Assembly (NCBI RefSeq): GCF_040219615.1
Contig: NZ_JAVJSE010000029.1
Span: 278,024 to 342,023 of the forward strand
Direction of reading: 5' to 3'
Origin: Thalassobaculum_A sp040219615
GTDB taxonomy: Bacteria; Pseudomonadota; Alphaproteobacteria; Thalassobaculales; Thalassobaculaceae
DNA length: 64,000 nt
Below are positions 1 to 14,975 of the stretch, piece after piece. The notes beneath the pieces are model-generated. The model made no database searches and was not told the origin of the DNA. It saw only the letters and a program-made list of their open reading frames with translations. Position 1 is the stretch's first letter. Each line of letters opens with the position of its first letter. The position numbers were made by a program, and so were the translations under genes.

Positions 1-2
1 CA

Positions 3-860
3 ATGACCGGCCTTGACCTCCAGGTAATGGGGCCGGCCCTGGTCGCCGGCCTGCTCGTCCTGGCGACGCATGTGCCGCTGGGCGGCATCGTGCTCAACCG
101 CGGGATCATCTTCATCGACATCGCGCTGGCCCAGGTCGCGGCGACCGGCGTGGTGTTCGGCACGATGATGTGGGGTCCGGACATAAACGACTGGATCGTG
201 CAGGCCAGCGCCGTCGGCGCCGCCCTCGCCTGCGCCGCCTTCCTGGTCTGGACCGACAAGCGGTTTCCGGCCGTCCAGGAGGCCATCATCGGGGTGGCCT
301 ACGTCTCGGCCGCGGCGGTCCAGCTGATGATGCTGGCAGCCAACCCGAGCGGCGCCGAACACCTCAAGAAGCTGCTGATCGGGCAGATCCTGTGGGTGAC
401 GCCGATGCAGCTCCTCGGGGTCGGCCTGGTCTACGCAGTCGTCCTGGCGCTCTGGTACTACCGCGACCTGCAGCGCGAGCGGATCCTGTTCTACATCGCC
501 TTCGCAATCGTCATCACGCTGTCGGTGCAGATCGTCGGCATCCTGCTGGTGTTCGCGTCGCTGATCGTCCCGGCGCTGGCGGCGCGCGGGGCGCCGGCGC
601 CGCTGCGGCCGGTGATCGCCTTCAACATCGGTGCCGCCGGGTACCTCGCCGGCATTGTGGCCTCGGCCCTGTTCAACACGCCGACGGGCGCGACCATCGT
701 CTGCACACTGGTACCGATCGCCGCAGTGTCGGCCATGCTCGTCGGGTCGCTTGCCGGCCGGTGGCGGGACGACGCGGAAGCGCCGGCCGCCCGGGAATCC
801 AGTCGACCGTCCAACGAACGGCCGGGCGGTTCTCCGCTCGGCCGCGCGCCGGGCGAGTGA
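3..860 (+). CDS. Metal ABC transporter permease (ABC-3 / ZnuB-MntB type)
   Basis: Inner-membrane permease of an ABC importer for a divalent metal such as zinc or manganese. The 285-residue product is almost entirely hydrophobic, with about seven or eight membrane segments, and carries the family-typical N-terminal stretch LNRGIIFIDIALAQ (residues 31-44), where the conserved 'hxsHAxaQ' segment of ABC-3 permeases lies, and the internal repeat VGILLVFASLIVPALAA that packs against the ATPase. The last 35 residues are hydrophilic and variable. The ATG at position 3 is a plausible start, but only two bases precede it, so a longer N-terminus cannot be excluded. The ATPase and metal-binding protein are expected just outside the window. 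It runs 21 bp ahead of an RND metal pump, suggesting one metal-homeostasis operon. The metal cannot be read from sequence. Confidence 0.85.
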   Translation: MTGLDLQVMGPALVAGLLVLATHVPLGGIVLNRGIIFIDIALAQVAATGVVFGTMMWGPDINDWIVQASAVGAALACAAFLVWTDKRFPAVQEAIIGVAYVSAAAVQLMMLAANPSGAEHLKKLLIGQILWVTPMQLLGVGLVYAVVLALWYYRDLQRERILFYIAFAIVITLSVQIVGILLVFASLIVPALAARGAPAPLRPVIAFNIGAAGYLAGIVASALFNTPTGATIVCTLVPIAAVSAMLVGSLAGRWRDDAEAPAARESSRPSNERPGGSPLGRAPGE

Positions 861-881
861 GCGAAAGGCCCTGAAGGCGGA

Positions 882-3800
882 ATGTTCGCTTATCTCGTCA
901 GCGCCAGCCTCCGCAGCCGCCTGATCGTCATGATCGTGGCGCTGATCGTTGCCGGCTACGGCATCTACACGCAGCGCGACCTCGCCATCGACGTCTTCCC
1001 GGACCTCAACAAGGGCATCGTCACCATCGTGACGGAGGCCAAGGGCCTTGCGCCCGAGGAGGTCGAGGTCCTGGTGACCACGCCGATCGAGGCGGCGATG
1101 AGCGGCGCCGCCGGCCTCACCCGGGTGCGCACGAGCTCGAGCACGGGAATCTCGATCATCTACGTGGAGTTCGACTGGGACGTCGACATCTACCGGGCCC
1201 GCCAACTGGTGGCCGAGCGCCTGGCGCTGGCGGAGGAGGATCTGCCCGAGGACGCGGTCCCGCTGCTGATGCCGGTCTCCTCCTACATGGGCGAGATCCT
1301 GCTGGTCGCGATGACCGGCGAGAACGCCGACCCGATGGTGATGCGGGAACTCGCGGACTGGGTGGTCGCCCCGCGCCTGCGCGCCGTCCCCGGAGTCAGC
1401 CGGGTGGTGCCGATCGGCGGCCTGGTCAGGCAGTACCGGGTCACCCCGAACCTGCTGCGCCTCAACGACCTGGGCATCCCGGTATCGGCGATCGAGGAGG
1501 CGGTGACCCGGTTCGGGACCAACAGCGGCGGCGGCGTCGTCGACCAGAGCTCCCAGGAATATCTGATCCGCAATGTCGGCCGCTCCCGCAGCCTCGAGGA
1601 TCTTCGCAACGTCACCGTGACGATCCGGGAAGGCCATCCGATCCCGCTGCGCCAGGTCGCCGAGGTCGAGTTCCTGCCGCAGCAGCGGCGCGGCGACGCC
1701 GGGTTCAACGGAATGCCGGCGGTCATCCTGTCGATCCAGAAGCAGCCGACGGCCGACACCCTGACCCTGACGCGGAATCTCGAGGAGGCGATCCGCGACC
1801 TGAGCGACAACATGCCCGACGGGATCCGCACCGACAACGTGGTGTTCCGGCAGGCCGACTTCATCGAAGCCTCGGCGAGCACGATGCAGAGGGCGATGCT
1901 CGAGGCGGTGCTGGCGGTCTCGGTGGTGCTGTTCCTGTTCATGGCCAACGCCCGGGCGACCGCGATCTCGCTGGTGGCCATCCCGCTGTCGGTGCTGGCG
2001 ACCTTCATCGTGTTCCGGCTGAGCGGCCTGACCCTCAACACCATGACCCTGGGCGGGCTGGCGATCGCGGTCGGCGAACTGGTCGACGACGCGGTGGTGG
2101 ACGTCGAGAACATCTCCCGGCGGCTGTCCGAGAACCGGCGGCTGCCGACCCCGCTGCCGACCCTCCGGGTGATCGCCGATGCGTCGCAGGAGATCCGCTC
2201 CGGCATCGTCTACTCGACTATCATCATCATCCTGGTGTTCCTCCCGGTGTTCGCGGTGCCGGGGCTGGAGGGCCGGCTGTTCGCCCCGCTCGGGGTCGCC
2301 TACATCGTGTCGATCCTCGCCAGCCTGATCATATCGATCACGCTGACCCCGGTGCTCTGCTCGCTGCTGCTGCCGCGAATGAAGAACCTCAACCACGGCG
2401 AAACCCGGTTCATCCGGGGCCTGAAGCGGTTCAATTCCTGGATCCTCGTCCGGGTGTTCGACAGCCCCCGCCCGCTGCTGATCGGAACCGGTGCGGCGGT
2501 GTTCCTCGCCCTGTCGGTCATCCCGACTCTGCCGCGGTCGTTCCTGCCGCCATTCAACGAGAAGTCGGCGATCGTCGAACTCATCCTCGACCCGGGAATC
2601 TCGCTCGAGCAGTCGTTGCGCATCGGCGCCATTGCAGAGCGGCTGATGCTGCAGATCCCCGAAGTCACCTCGATCGGCCGGCGCACCGGCCGCTCCGAGG
2701 CCGACGAGCACAACCTCGGGGTCCATGTCAGCGAGTACGAGGTCCGCATCACCCTGCAGGACCGCCGCATGCACACCGTCATGCGCGAGATCCGCAGCCG
2801 GCTGGCCGGCCTGCCGGGGCTGATCAACGTCGGCCAACCCATGTCGCATCGGCTGATCGACCACATCCTGACCGGCGCGCCGGCCGAGGTCGTGGTGAAG
2901 GTGTTCGGCGACGAGCTCGACGTCCTGCGCACCATCGCCCAGGACATCAAGCGCCGGATGGAGGCCGTGCCCGGCCTGGTCGACCTCAATGTCGAGAAGC
3001 TGGTCCCGGTGCCGCAGATCCAGATCCGGGTCGATCCGCGCAAGGCACAGCTCTACGGCCTGCACCCGGGCGACCTGACCCGCCAGCTCGCACACATGAC
3101 CAACGGCGCGACCGTCTCCCAGATCGTCGACGGGGTGCGCTACTTCGACGTGGTGATCCGGCTCGGCGACGCCGGTCGTGGCACACGGGCACTGGCATCG
3201 ACCCTGATCGACACCGACTCCGGCCCGGTTCCGCTCGCGCACCTGGCCACGGTCGAGGAGACCGCCGGTCCGAACGAGATCAGGCGCGAGAACGGGCGGC
3301 GACGCCTGCTGGTCATGGCCAACGGCAACGGCACCAACAACAACGGAATCGCTGCCGAAGTGAAGAGCATCGTCGAGCAGGTGCAGGTCCCGACCGGCTA
3401 CTACGTGACCTTCGAGGGGACCTTCGCGCAGCAGACGCGCTCGGCGCTCCGGCTGTTCGGCCTGTCGGCCATCTCGCTGCTGCTGATCTTCGGCGTGCTG
3501 TACCAGCGCTATCGCTCGGTCCGGCTGTCGCTGATCATCATGACCAACGTCCCGCTGGCGCTGGTCGGCAGCCTCCTGGCGATCAAGATCGCCGGCCTGG
3601 AGCTGTCGGTCGCCACCATGGTCGGCTTCATCACCCTGACCGGCATCAGCACCCGCAACGGCATCCTGAAGATCAGCCACTACATCAACCTGGTGCTGCA
3701 CGAGGGCGAGACCTTCGGGCGGGCAATGATCGTGCGCGGCTCGAACGAGCGGCTGATGCCGGTGCTGATGACCGCGGCGTCGGCCTGCGGCGGCCTGCTT

Positions 3801-3998
3801 CCCCTGCTGCTGGACCCGTATTCGCCGGGCAAGGAGATGCTTTTTCCCGTGGCGGTGGTAATCTTCGGGGGACTGATCAGCGCGACGGTCCTGGATGCGA
3901 TCCTGACGCCGTGGCTGTTCCTGCGGTTCGGACAGGCTCCCCTGCGGACGCTGATAGGACAGGCGAACAGCGGTCGAAGAACCGCGGAGGCATTCTGA
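882..3998 (+). CDS. Heavy-metal efflux RND pump, CusA/CzcA family
   Basis: Inner-membrane proton-driven pump subunit of a tripartite efflux system. The 1038 residues match the usual RND length and layout: TM1 (residues 10-30), a periplasmic porter domain beginning DVFPDLNKG, TM2-6, a second porter domain and TM7-12. TM4 carries VGELVDDAVVDVENISRR, which holds the acidic proton-relay residues typical of the heavy-metal (HAE) group and the conserved ENI/ENC motif. The ATG follows GAAGGCGGA, a good ribosome site, 21 bp after the metal permease. No membrane-fusion or outer-membrane partner follows, so these should lie upstream or elsewhere. CusA-like versus CzcA-like specificity cannot be decided: I did not find a clear methionine triad. 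An importer permease and an exporter in one operon is an unusual pairing. Confidence 0.88.
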   Translation: MFAYLVSASLRSRLIVMIVALIVAGYGIYTQRDLAIDVFPDLNKGIVTIVTEAKGLAPEEVEVLVTTPIEAAMSGAAGLTRVRTSSSTGISIIYVEFDWDVDIYRARQLVAERLALAEEDLPEDAVPLLMPVSSYMGEILLVAMTGENADPMVMRELADWVVAPRLRAVPGVSRVVPIGGLVRQYRVTPNLLRLNDLGIPVSAIEEAVTRFGTNSGGGVVDQSSQEYLIRNVGRSRSLEDLRNVTVTIREGHPIPLRQVAEVEFLPQQRRGDAGFNGMPAVILSIQKQPTADTLTLTRNLEEAIRDLSDNMPDGIRTDNVVFRQADFIEASASTMQRAMLEAVLAVSVVLFLFMANARATAISLVAIPLSVLATFIVFRLSGLTLNTMTLGGLAIAVGELVDDAVVDVENISRRLSENRRLPTPLPTLRVIADASQEIRSGIVYSTIIIILVFLPVFAVPGLEGRLFAPLGVAYIVSILASLIISITLTPVLCSLLLPRMKNLNHGETRFIRGLKRFNSWILVRVFDSPRPLLIGTGAAVFLALSVIPTLPRSFLPPFNEKSAIVELILDPGISLEQSLRIGAIAERLMLQIPEVTSIGRRTGRSEADEHNLGVHVSEYEVRITLQDRRMHTVMREIRSRLAGLPGLINVGQPMSHRLIDHILTGAPAEVVVKVFGDELDVLRTIAQDIKRRMEAVPGLVDLNVEKLVPVPQIQIRVDPRKAQLYGLHPGDLTRQLAHMTNGATVSQIVDGVRYFDVVIRLGDAGRGTRALASTLIDTDSGPVPLAHLATVEETAGPNEIRRENGRRRLLVMANGNGTNNNGIAAEVKSIVEQVQVPTGYYVTFEGTFAQQTRSALRLFGLSAISLLLIFGVLYQRYRSVRLSLIIMTNVPLALVGSLLAIKIAGLELSVATMVGFITLTGISTRNGILKISHYINLVLHEGETFGRAMIVRGSNERLMPVLMTAASACGGLLPLLLDPYSPGKEMLFPVAVVIFGGLISATVLDAILTPWLFLRFGQAPLRTLIGQANSGRRTAEAF

Positions 3999-4068
3999 TG
4001 TGCTACGCTTACAGGGATGCACCGGCAAAGATCGCGGCAGACGTCACAGGGCATAGGGGAACGAACCG

Positions 4069-5073
4069 ATGAACGCCTTCGAGAAGCGACAGGCCAATGT
4101 CGAGAGTTTCGCGCGTCGCGATGGCCCGGAGTCTTCGAAAGACACGGTCCTGGAGGAGGCCAGACAGGCCGCCGCCGCGGAGAGCAGTTCCCCGTCGGAA
4201 CCGACGGCAGCCGCGTTCCGCCTGAGGTCCTCCTCACTGCCGGCGGTGGTCGGCGGGCTGGCCGGTGCCCTACTGGCGGTGGTGGTCGTGCTCACCATGA
4301 CCGAGCTGCGCCCGCCGCTGGATCCGCGGCTTCCCGGACTGGCCCAGCAGGTCGCGGGCTTCCAGCAGTCGCTGTTCACCCTCGAAACCACGGTCCGCAG
4401 TGCCGAAGCCGACCTCGTGCGCGCCCTGGAGTCCGACTCGACGCTGTCGGCCCGTCTCGACGAACAGGCCGCCGGCTTCCGGTCGGCGATGGACGGCATC
4501 GCCAAGGCCCGCCAGGACCTGCAGGTCGAGACCGGTCCGGGCTCGGTGGTGTTCGGTGTCTCGGTTGTGCAACTCGCCGACGCGGTGGCCGACGGCCGAC
4601 CGTTCGAGAGCGAATGGGTGAACCTCTACGCCCTGACCGCCGGCAACGACCAGCTGCGCGACGGGCTGCGGCGCCTGATGCCGATGGCCAGCGCCGGTGT
4701 CCCGACCATCCAGGCCCTCCAGGCCGACCTCCGGGCCACTGCGGCACAGGCCGGAACGCCGGTGGTCGACCCGAACAGCATGTATCTGTACAGCCTGAAC
4801 CTCGTTCAGTCCGGCCTCGGCGTGCCCATCGGCACCACGGCCGAGGGCCAGGTCGTCGGCGGGCTCGTGACCGAGGCCGATCGGCGGTTGACGGAAGGCG
4901 ACCTCGCCGGCGCGCTTGCGGCCCTCGGCAACCTGACCGAGGCGGCGGCCGTTCCGTTCGAACCCTGGCTGACCCAGGCACGGCGACGGGCCGCCGCCGA
5001 CGCGGTGGTGGCCGGGTTCAGCCGCGTGTCGAAGGAAGCGTTGCAGGCGCGCGCCAAGGACGGCCAGGGCTGA
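4069..5073 (+). CDS. Membrane-anchored coiled-coil protein, mitofilin (Mic60)-like
   Basis: A 334-residue protein with a charged cytoplasmic N-terminus (1-58), one transmembrane helix (about 62-82), a short coiled-coil-like segment (95-150) and an alpha-helical C-terminal part (160-330) containing repeated helices of the type GDLAGALAAL.NLTEAAAVPFEPWLTQARRR. This layout, and the 'LA.AV..GRPFE.E...L' phrase near residue 170-185, recall the C-terminal mitofilin domain of alphaproteobacterial Mic60 (COG4223), which sits in the inner membrane and bends it. Family members are often longer because of a longer coiled coil, and are commonly found beside haem-biosynthesis genes, which is not the case here. 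The assignment is by pattern only. The gene stands alone, 70 bp after the RND gene, in the same direction. Convergent with the kinase gene that follows. Confidence 0.5.
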   Translation: MNAFEKRQANVESFARRDGPESSKDTVLEEARQAAAAESSSPSEPTAAAFRLRSSSLPAVVGGLAGALLAVVVVLTMTELRPPLDPRLPGLAQQVAGFQQSLFTLETTVRSAEADLVRALESDSTLSARLDEQAAGFRSAMDGIAKARQDLQVETGPGSVVFGVSVVQLADAVADGRPFESEWVNLYALTAGNDQLRDGLRRLMPMASAGVPTIQALQADLRATAAQAGTPVVDPNSMYLYSLNLVQSGLGVPIGTTAEGQVVGGLVTEADRRLTEGDLAGALAALGNLTEAAAVPFEPWLTQARRRAAADAVVAGFSRVSKEALQARAKDGQG

Positions 5074-5127
5074 CCGCCCGCGATACCGAATAGAGGGCCG
5101 GACACCGGCGCCCGCGCAGTCCCGGCC

Positions 5128-7167
5128 TCAGGCGATGGCGTCGCGGATCGCCTGGGCGAGTTCGTAGTCGCGGTACGGCTTGCGCAGGAACCGGCCCGGC
5201 GCCTGGTCGATCGCCGGCCCGAGGATGTCGCCGTCATAGGCGGAGGTCAGCAGCACCTTGAGGCCGGGCCACCGGCTCCTGGCCTCGTGGGCCAGTTCAT
5301 GTCCGTTCGCCGAGCCGGGCATCACGACATCGCTGAACAGCAGAGTCACCGCGCTGTCGCGTTCGAGAACTTTCAATGCGGCGGCCGCCGTGCCCGCCTC
5401 CAGCACCCGGTAGCCCAGCTCGCGCAGTGTGTTGACCGCGGTTCGGCGAACCGTCTCCTCGTCCTCCACCACCAGGACCACTTCGCCGTCCAATGCCGCC
5501 GGCAGGTCGGCACGCGGCCCGGATGCCTCGGCGCTCCCCGACTGCCCGGCCCCGCTCACATGCCGCGGCAGATACATCCGCACGGTGGTTCCCCGGCCGG
5601 GGACGCTCTCGATCGTCAGGTCGCCGCCGGTCTGCCGTACGAAGGCATGGATCGTGCTCAGCCCGAGACCGGTCCCGTGACCCGCCTCCTTGGTGGTGAA
5701 GAACGCCTCGCAGGCGCGTTCCAGAACCTCCGGCGGCATGCCGACACCGTTGTCTGACACCTCCAGGACGACGTACTGCCCGTCCGGAAGATCCGGACGA
5801 CGGTGCCTGGCCATCGCGCCCGGTCGGGTATTTGCGGTGCGGATGGTGACGCGGCCGCCGTCGGGCATGGCGTCGCGGGCGTTGACCAGGAGGTTGAGCA
5901 ACGCGGCTTCGATCTGACCGGGGTCGCAATGGGTCTGCCACAGGCTGGCGGCCGGCTTCAGTGCGATCTCGATGCGCTCGCCGAGCGTGCGCGTCACCAG
6001 GTCCGAGAGGCTGTTGATCAGCCGGTTGAGGTCGAGGGCCTGGGGCGACAGACTCTGCTGCCGGGCAAACCCGAGCAGCCGCCGGGTGATGTCGCGGCAA
6101 TGCAGCGCCCCCTGCAGCGCGTGGTCCACGCGTCGGGCGGACCGCTCGTCCAGGCCCGCGGTGCGCTGCATGCGGTCGAGGTTGCCGATGACGACCGTCA
6201 GCATGTTGTTGAAATCATGCGCGATCCCACCCGTCAGCTTGCCGATCGCATCGAGCTTCTGGGCGTGCAGGAGCTGTTGCTCGAGCAGGCGACGATCATG
6301 CACGTCGAACATCGTGCCGAAGATCCTGGGGCGATCGCCCGGACCGGCCAGGGCCGACACGCCCTGGTCCAGGAAATACCGCTCGCCGCCGTCGGCGCGG
6401 CGCCATCGGTACTCGACGGAATAGGTGCCGCCGGGACCGGCCTGCCGCATCGCCTGGACGGCGGCGTCGCGATCGTCCTCGTGGATGCGGTCGACCCACA
6501 GCCGGTCGTCGCCGTCGAGGTCGTCCAGGCCGAATCCGAGCAGCCGGCGAACCGCGTCGTCGTGCAGGAAGGTCCGGGTCACGCCCTGGTCGGCGACCTC
6601 GGCCTCGTAGATCGCGATCGGCAGCGACCGGAGGATCGCGGCCTCCCGCTTCTCGCTGGAGCGCAGCCGCCGCTCGGTCTCCACGCGCTCGCCGCGGATC
6701 CGGAGGTTTTCCTCGAGCAGCCGCCGCTCCTGCTCGGCCTTGGCGCGGATCTCCTGGGCCTGCTTGTAGAGCTCGACGAACACCGACACCTTGGCCTTCA
6801 GGACCAGCGGCTCGACGGGCTTGAACACGTAGTCGACGGCACCCTCCGAGTAACCGCGGAACACCTGCGCCTTGTCGGTATCGTGCGCCGTCAGGAAAAT
6901 CACCGGGATCCGCCGGGACCGCTCGCGCTGACGGATGATCGCCGCCGCTTCGTAGCCGTCCATGCCCGGCATCCGGACGTCCATCAGGATCGCGCAGAAC
7001 TCGCGCAGCAGCACCTGCCGCAGGGCCTCCAGCCCGGAGGCGGCGACGACCACGTCGGCGCCCAGCCCGGAGACGACCTCCGAGATCGCAACGCGGTTGG
7101 CCTCGTCGTCGTCGACCACCAGCAGGGCCGGCCGCGGCGACGCGACGGATGTCCCCGGGTCGGTCAC
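5128..7167 (-). CDS. Hybrid sensor histidine kinase (REC-PAS-HisKA-HATPase-REC)
   Basis: Soluble signalling protein of about 679 residues. Domains in order: receiver (about 13-130, phospho-acceptor Asp63 in ILMDVRMPGMDG), coiled coil (140-190), PAS with PAC (195-300), HisKA with His317 in GGIAHDFNNML (the HisKA_4/HWE-like 'HDFNN' type), HATPase with N-box VNARDAMP, G1 DNGVGM and G2 GHGTGLGLS, and a C-terminal receiver with Asp613 in LLFSDVVMPG. There is no membrane segment. It lies directly downstream of the HAMP-repeat kinase; a TTG at 7209 overlaps the upstream stop codon (TTGA), and a GTG at 7167 follows GGCGGGA. I use the GTG, but the TTG would add 14 residues. Its N-terminal receiver probably takes phosphate from, or competes with, the neighbouring kinase. 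Confidence 0.88.
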   Translation of the reverse strand: MTDPGTSVASPRPALLVVDDDEANRVAISEVVSGLGADVVVAASGLEALRQVLLREFCAILMDVRMPGMDGYEAAAIIRQRERSRRIPVIFLTAHDTDKAQVFRGYSEGAVDYVFKPVEPLVLKAKVSVFVELYKQAQEIRAKAEQERRLLEENLRIRGERVETERRLRSSEKREAAILRSLPIAIYEAEVADQGVTRTFLHDDAVRRLLGFGLDDLDGDDRLWVDRIHEDDRDAAVQAMRQAGPGGTYSVEYRWRRADGGERYFLDQGVSALAGPGDRPRIFGTMFDVHDRRLLEQQLLHAQKLDAIGKLTGGIAHDFNNMLTVVIGNLDRMQRTAGLDERSARRVDHALQGALHCRDITRRLLGFARQQSLSPQALDLNRLINSLSDLVTRTLGERIEIALKPAASLWQTHCDPGQIEAALLNLLVNARDAMPDGGRVTIRTANTRPGAMARHRRPDLPDGQYVVLEVSDNGVGMPPEVLERACEAFFTTKEAGHGTGLGLSTIHAFVRQTGGDLTIESVPGRGTTVRMYLPRHVSGAGQSGSAEASGPRADLPAALDGEVVLVVEDEETVRRTAVNTLRELGYRVLEAGTAAAALKVLERDSAVTLLFSDVVMPGSANGHELAHEARSRWPGLKVLLTSAYDGDILGPAIDQAPGRFLRKPYRDYELAQAIRDAIA

Positions 7168-7205
7168 CGCGGGTCCCGCCGGCTCGCCTGTGTCGCTCGC
7201 CGGGA

Positions 7206-12728
<5,523 letters not shown>

Positions 12729-12782
12729 GGCTGATCTCCGGAAGAAATGTCGTCCGCCCTGTCGGCGGCTGGGCGGCTTCTG

Positions 12783-13223
12783 TCAGAACCCGGTGTCGTC
12801 ATGTCGGTCGGTTGCGGTCCGTGGCGAACCGGCGAAGCGGGTCAGCACCGCGGCGATCTCGTCCTCGCTGCAGGGCTTGGCGAGAAAGCCGTGATGCGCG
12901 ACGGCTTCGGCCCGATGCCGCGTCCTGGTGTCGGCCGCCCCCGACAGGAAGACCACCGCGACGCCGAGGGCCTCGCTCAGGTGTCGGCCGAGTTCGATCC
13001 CGTCGGTCGTGCCGCGCAGGCCGATATCGACCAGCGCGATCGCCGGCCGATGCTCCTGTGCCAGCGCGACCGCCTCCTCGGCCGACCCGGCGATCCCGCA
13101 GCACCGGAATCCAAGCGTCTCCAGGGTGTCCTCGAGATAGGCGGCGATCAGCATCTCGTCGTCGACGATCAGCACGGCACCGGCCTCGACCGGCAGCGGT
13201 TTTCGGCGGGAATGGTCGGGCAT
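12783..13223 (-). CDS. Single-domain response regulator
   Basis: A 146-residue receiver-only protein. VLIVDDEMLIA (residues 17-27) gives the acidic pocket, Asp66 in ALVDIGLRG is the phospho-acceptor, VFLSGAAD supplies the switch Ser/Thr and FLAKPCSEDEI the conserved Lys. There is no DNA-binding or enzymatic output domain, so it works as a phosphate shuttle or by protein contact, as CheY/DivK-type regulators do. The ATG is preceded by GGGAGACATTCCC, a clear ribosome site. It is the first gene of the minus-strand signalling block, 54 bp ahead of the HAMP-repeat kinase, which is its likely partner. Confidence 0.9.
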   Translation of the reverse strand: MPDHSRRKPLPVEAGAVLIVDDEMLIAAYLEDTLETLGFRCCGIAGSAEEAVALAQEHRPAIALVDIGLRGTTDGIELGRHLSEALGVAVVFLSGAADTRTRHRAEAVAHHGFLAKPCSEDEIAAVLTRFAGSPRTATDRHDDTGF

Positions 13224-13676
13224 GGGAATGTCTCCCGAAGGCTTCGAGGCTGGACGGCGGTGGGGTGCCGGTTGCGGCAGGACCGTGCCGGAACGGGGAT
13301 CGCGGGACGATCGGCGGATCGGACTGCCCGAGCGCGCGGACGGATCGTCGGCCGACGGACCGCCCGTACCGCGCTCCGGCCCGCACCGGGCAATGGTCGG
13401 GCCGGCCGCGCCACGCCTGGCCTCTGGAAATGAAAATGCTACCCCGTCTCGCATCCCGCCCCCTCCCCGGAAGGCTCCGCCCGATTTCCAAACGCCGACG
13501 ACGACCTCCGGTTGCGTGCGGTCACGAAAAAAATGCGCGGCGCCCGGCGATGCCCTCGAAATGCCACAGCGCACGGTGGTCTGGACCGGCCTGCGGGAAT
13601 GGCCCTTACGCCGCCCGCGCCGGTTGGCGACACTCTCCGGCAGGTGGAAAACCCACGCAGGGACCGGCGGCCGACC
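13224..13676. other. Divergent intergenic region, 453 bp
   Basis: Separates the response regulator (minus) from the FAD oxidoreductase (plus) and should hold both promoters. I see no convincing gene, box or terminator in it; reading frames here have weak starts and no recognisable protein family. Confidence 0.6.
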
Positions 13677-14972
13677 ATGGCGGACATCCTCACCTCGGAC
13701 TTCACGACCGACCCGTACTGGTGGGACCGCAGCCCGCGGCCCGATCTCGGCGCGCCGCCGCTGCCGAAGGCGGTCGACGTCGCCGTCGTCGGGTCCGGCT
13801 ACACCGGGCTGTGCGCGGCCCTCGAGGTCGCGCGCGGCGGGCGCTCGACCCTTGTCCTCGACGCCCGCGACGCCGGCTGGGGCTGCAGCTCGCGCAACGG
13901 CGGCCAGATCAGCACCTCGATCAAGCCGGACTACGACAGCCTGGCCCGCCGGCACGGCCCCGACGCCGCCTTCGCGATCCTGAAGGAAGGCCACAACGCC
14001 CTCGCCTGGATCGAGGCGTTCGTCGGCGCCGAGGGGATCGACTGCGACTTCCGGGTCCCCGGCCGCTTCCACGCCGCCCACAGCGCCCGCACCTACGAGC
14101 GGCTCGCGCGATCGGTCGGAAACCAGCCCAAGGGCCTGGAGGTCCCGGCCCATGTGGTGCCGCGGGCCGAGCAGCGCCGCGAACTCGGCACCGACGCCTA
14201 TCACGGCGGCGTGGTCTACGAGAAACACGCCAGCCTCGACCCCGGCCGCTTCCACCAGGGCCTGCTGGACCGGGTGCTGGCGGCCGGCGCCACGGTGGTC
14301 CCGCACTGCGCGGTGACGGCGATCGAGCGCGACGGCGCCGGACACCGCCTGCAGACCGCGCGCGGGCCGGTCCTGACCCGCGACGTGGTGGTCGCCACCA
14401 ACGGCTACACCGGCACCCCGACGCCCTGGCTGCGGCGCCGGGTGATCCCGATCGGCAGCTACATCATCGCCACCGAGCCGCTGGCGAAGCCGGTCATGGA
14501 CAGCGTGATGCCGACCGACCGGATCGTCAGCGACAGCCGCAAGGTGGTCTACTACTACCGGCCGTCGCCGGACCGGACCCGGATCCTGTTCGGCGGCCGG
14601 GTCACCAGCGGCGAGACCGACCCGCGCCACAGCGGCGCCCTGCTGCGCCACGACCTGGTCAAGCTGTTCCCGGAGCTCGCCGAGGTCCGGATCAGCCACT
14701 CATGGATGGGCTTCGTCGCCTATACCTTCGACACCCTGGCCCACAGCGGCAGCCGCGACGGCCTGCACTACGCCATGGGCTACTGCGGGTCGGGCGTGTC
14801 GATGGCCGGCTATCTCGGCACCCGGGCCGGCCAGCGGGTCCTGGGAAAGCCGGAGGGACAGACCGCACTCGACCGGATCGCGTTCCCGACCCGGCCGCTC
14901 TATACCGGGCGGCCGTGGTTCCTCGGTGCCACCGTCGCGGCCTATAGGTGGCGCGACGCGCTCGGCTTCTGA
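13677..14972 (+). CDS. FAD-dependent amine oxidoreductase (PuuB/DadA-like)
   Basis: A 431-residue flavoprotein of the DAO/glycine-oxidase fold. The Rossmann motif VAVVGSGYTGLCAALEVARGG (residues 33-53, GxGxxG) binds FAD, followed by DARDAGWGCSSRNGGQI, the signature found in gamma-glutamylputrescine oxidoreductase and related amine or amino-acid oxidases. The C-terminal GYCGSGVSMAGYLGTRAG closes the flavin site. The ATG at 13677 starts MADILTSDF; a longer frame upstream has no family similarity. It is cytoplasmic and oxidises a C-N bond, probably of a polyamine-like compound. Its 3' end meets the convergent GMC gene with three bases between the stop codons. Together with the spermidine/putrescine-type importer it points to polyamine or amino-alcohol catabolism, but the substrate is inferred. 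Confidence 0.85.
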   Translation: MADILTSDFTTDPYWWDRSPRPDLGAPPLPKAVDVAVVGSGYTGLCAALEVARGGRSTLVLDARDAGWGCSSRNGGQISTSIKPDYDSLARRHGPDAAFAILKEGHNALAWIEAFVGAEGIDCDFRVPGRFHAAHSARTYERLARSVGNQPKGLEVPAHVVPRAEQRRELGTDAYHGGVVYEKHASLDPGRFHQGLLDRVLAAGATVVPHCAVTAIERDGAGHRLQTARGPVLTRDVVVATNGYTGTPTPWLRRRVIPIGSYIIATEPLAKPVMDSVMPTDRIVSDSRKVVYYYRPSPDRTRILFGGRVTSGETDPRHSGALLRHDLVKLFPELAEVRISHSWMGFVAYTFDTLAHSGSRDGLHYAMGYCGSGVSMAGYLGTRAGQRVLGKPEGQTALDRIAFPTRPLYTGRPWFLGATVAAYRWRDALGF

Positions 14973-14975
14973 CGG

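Noticed and set aside
5074..5127. GAGGGCCGG/CCGGCCTC stem as a terminator between convergent genes
   Set aside because: Needs a bulge and a long loop and has no T-tract; the 3' arm includes the next gene's end.
13512..13676. Longer N-terminus for the FAD oxidoreductase
   Set aside because: The added 55 residues are Arg-rich and unlike the family; the ATG at 13677 gives the normal start.
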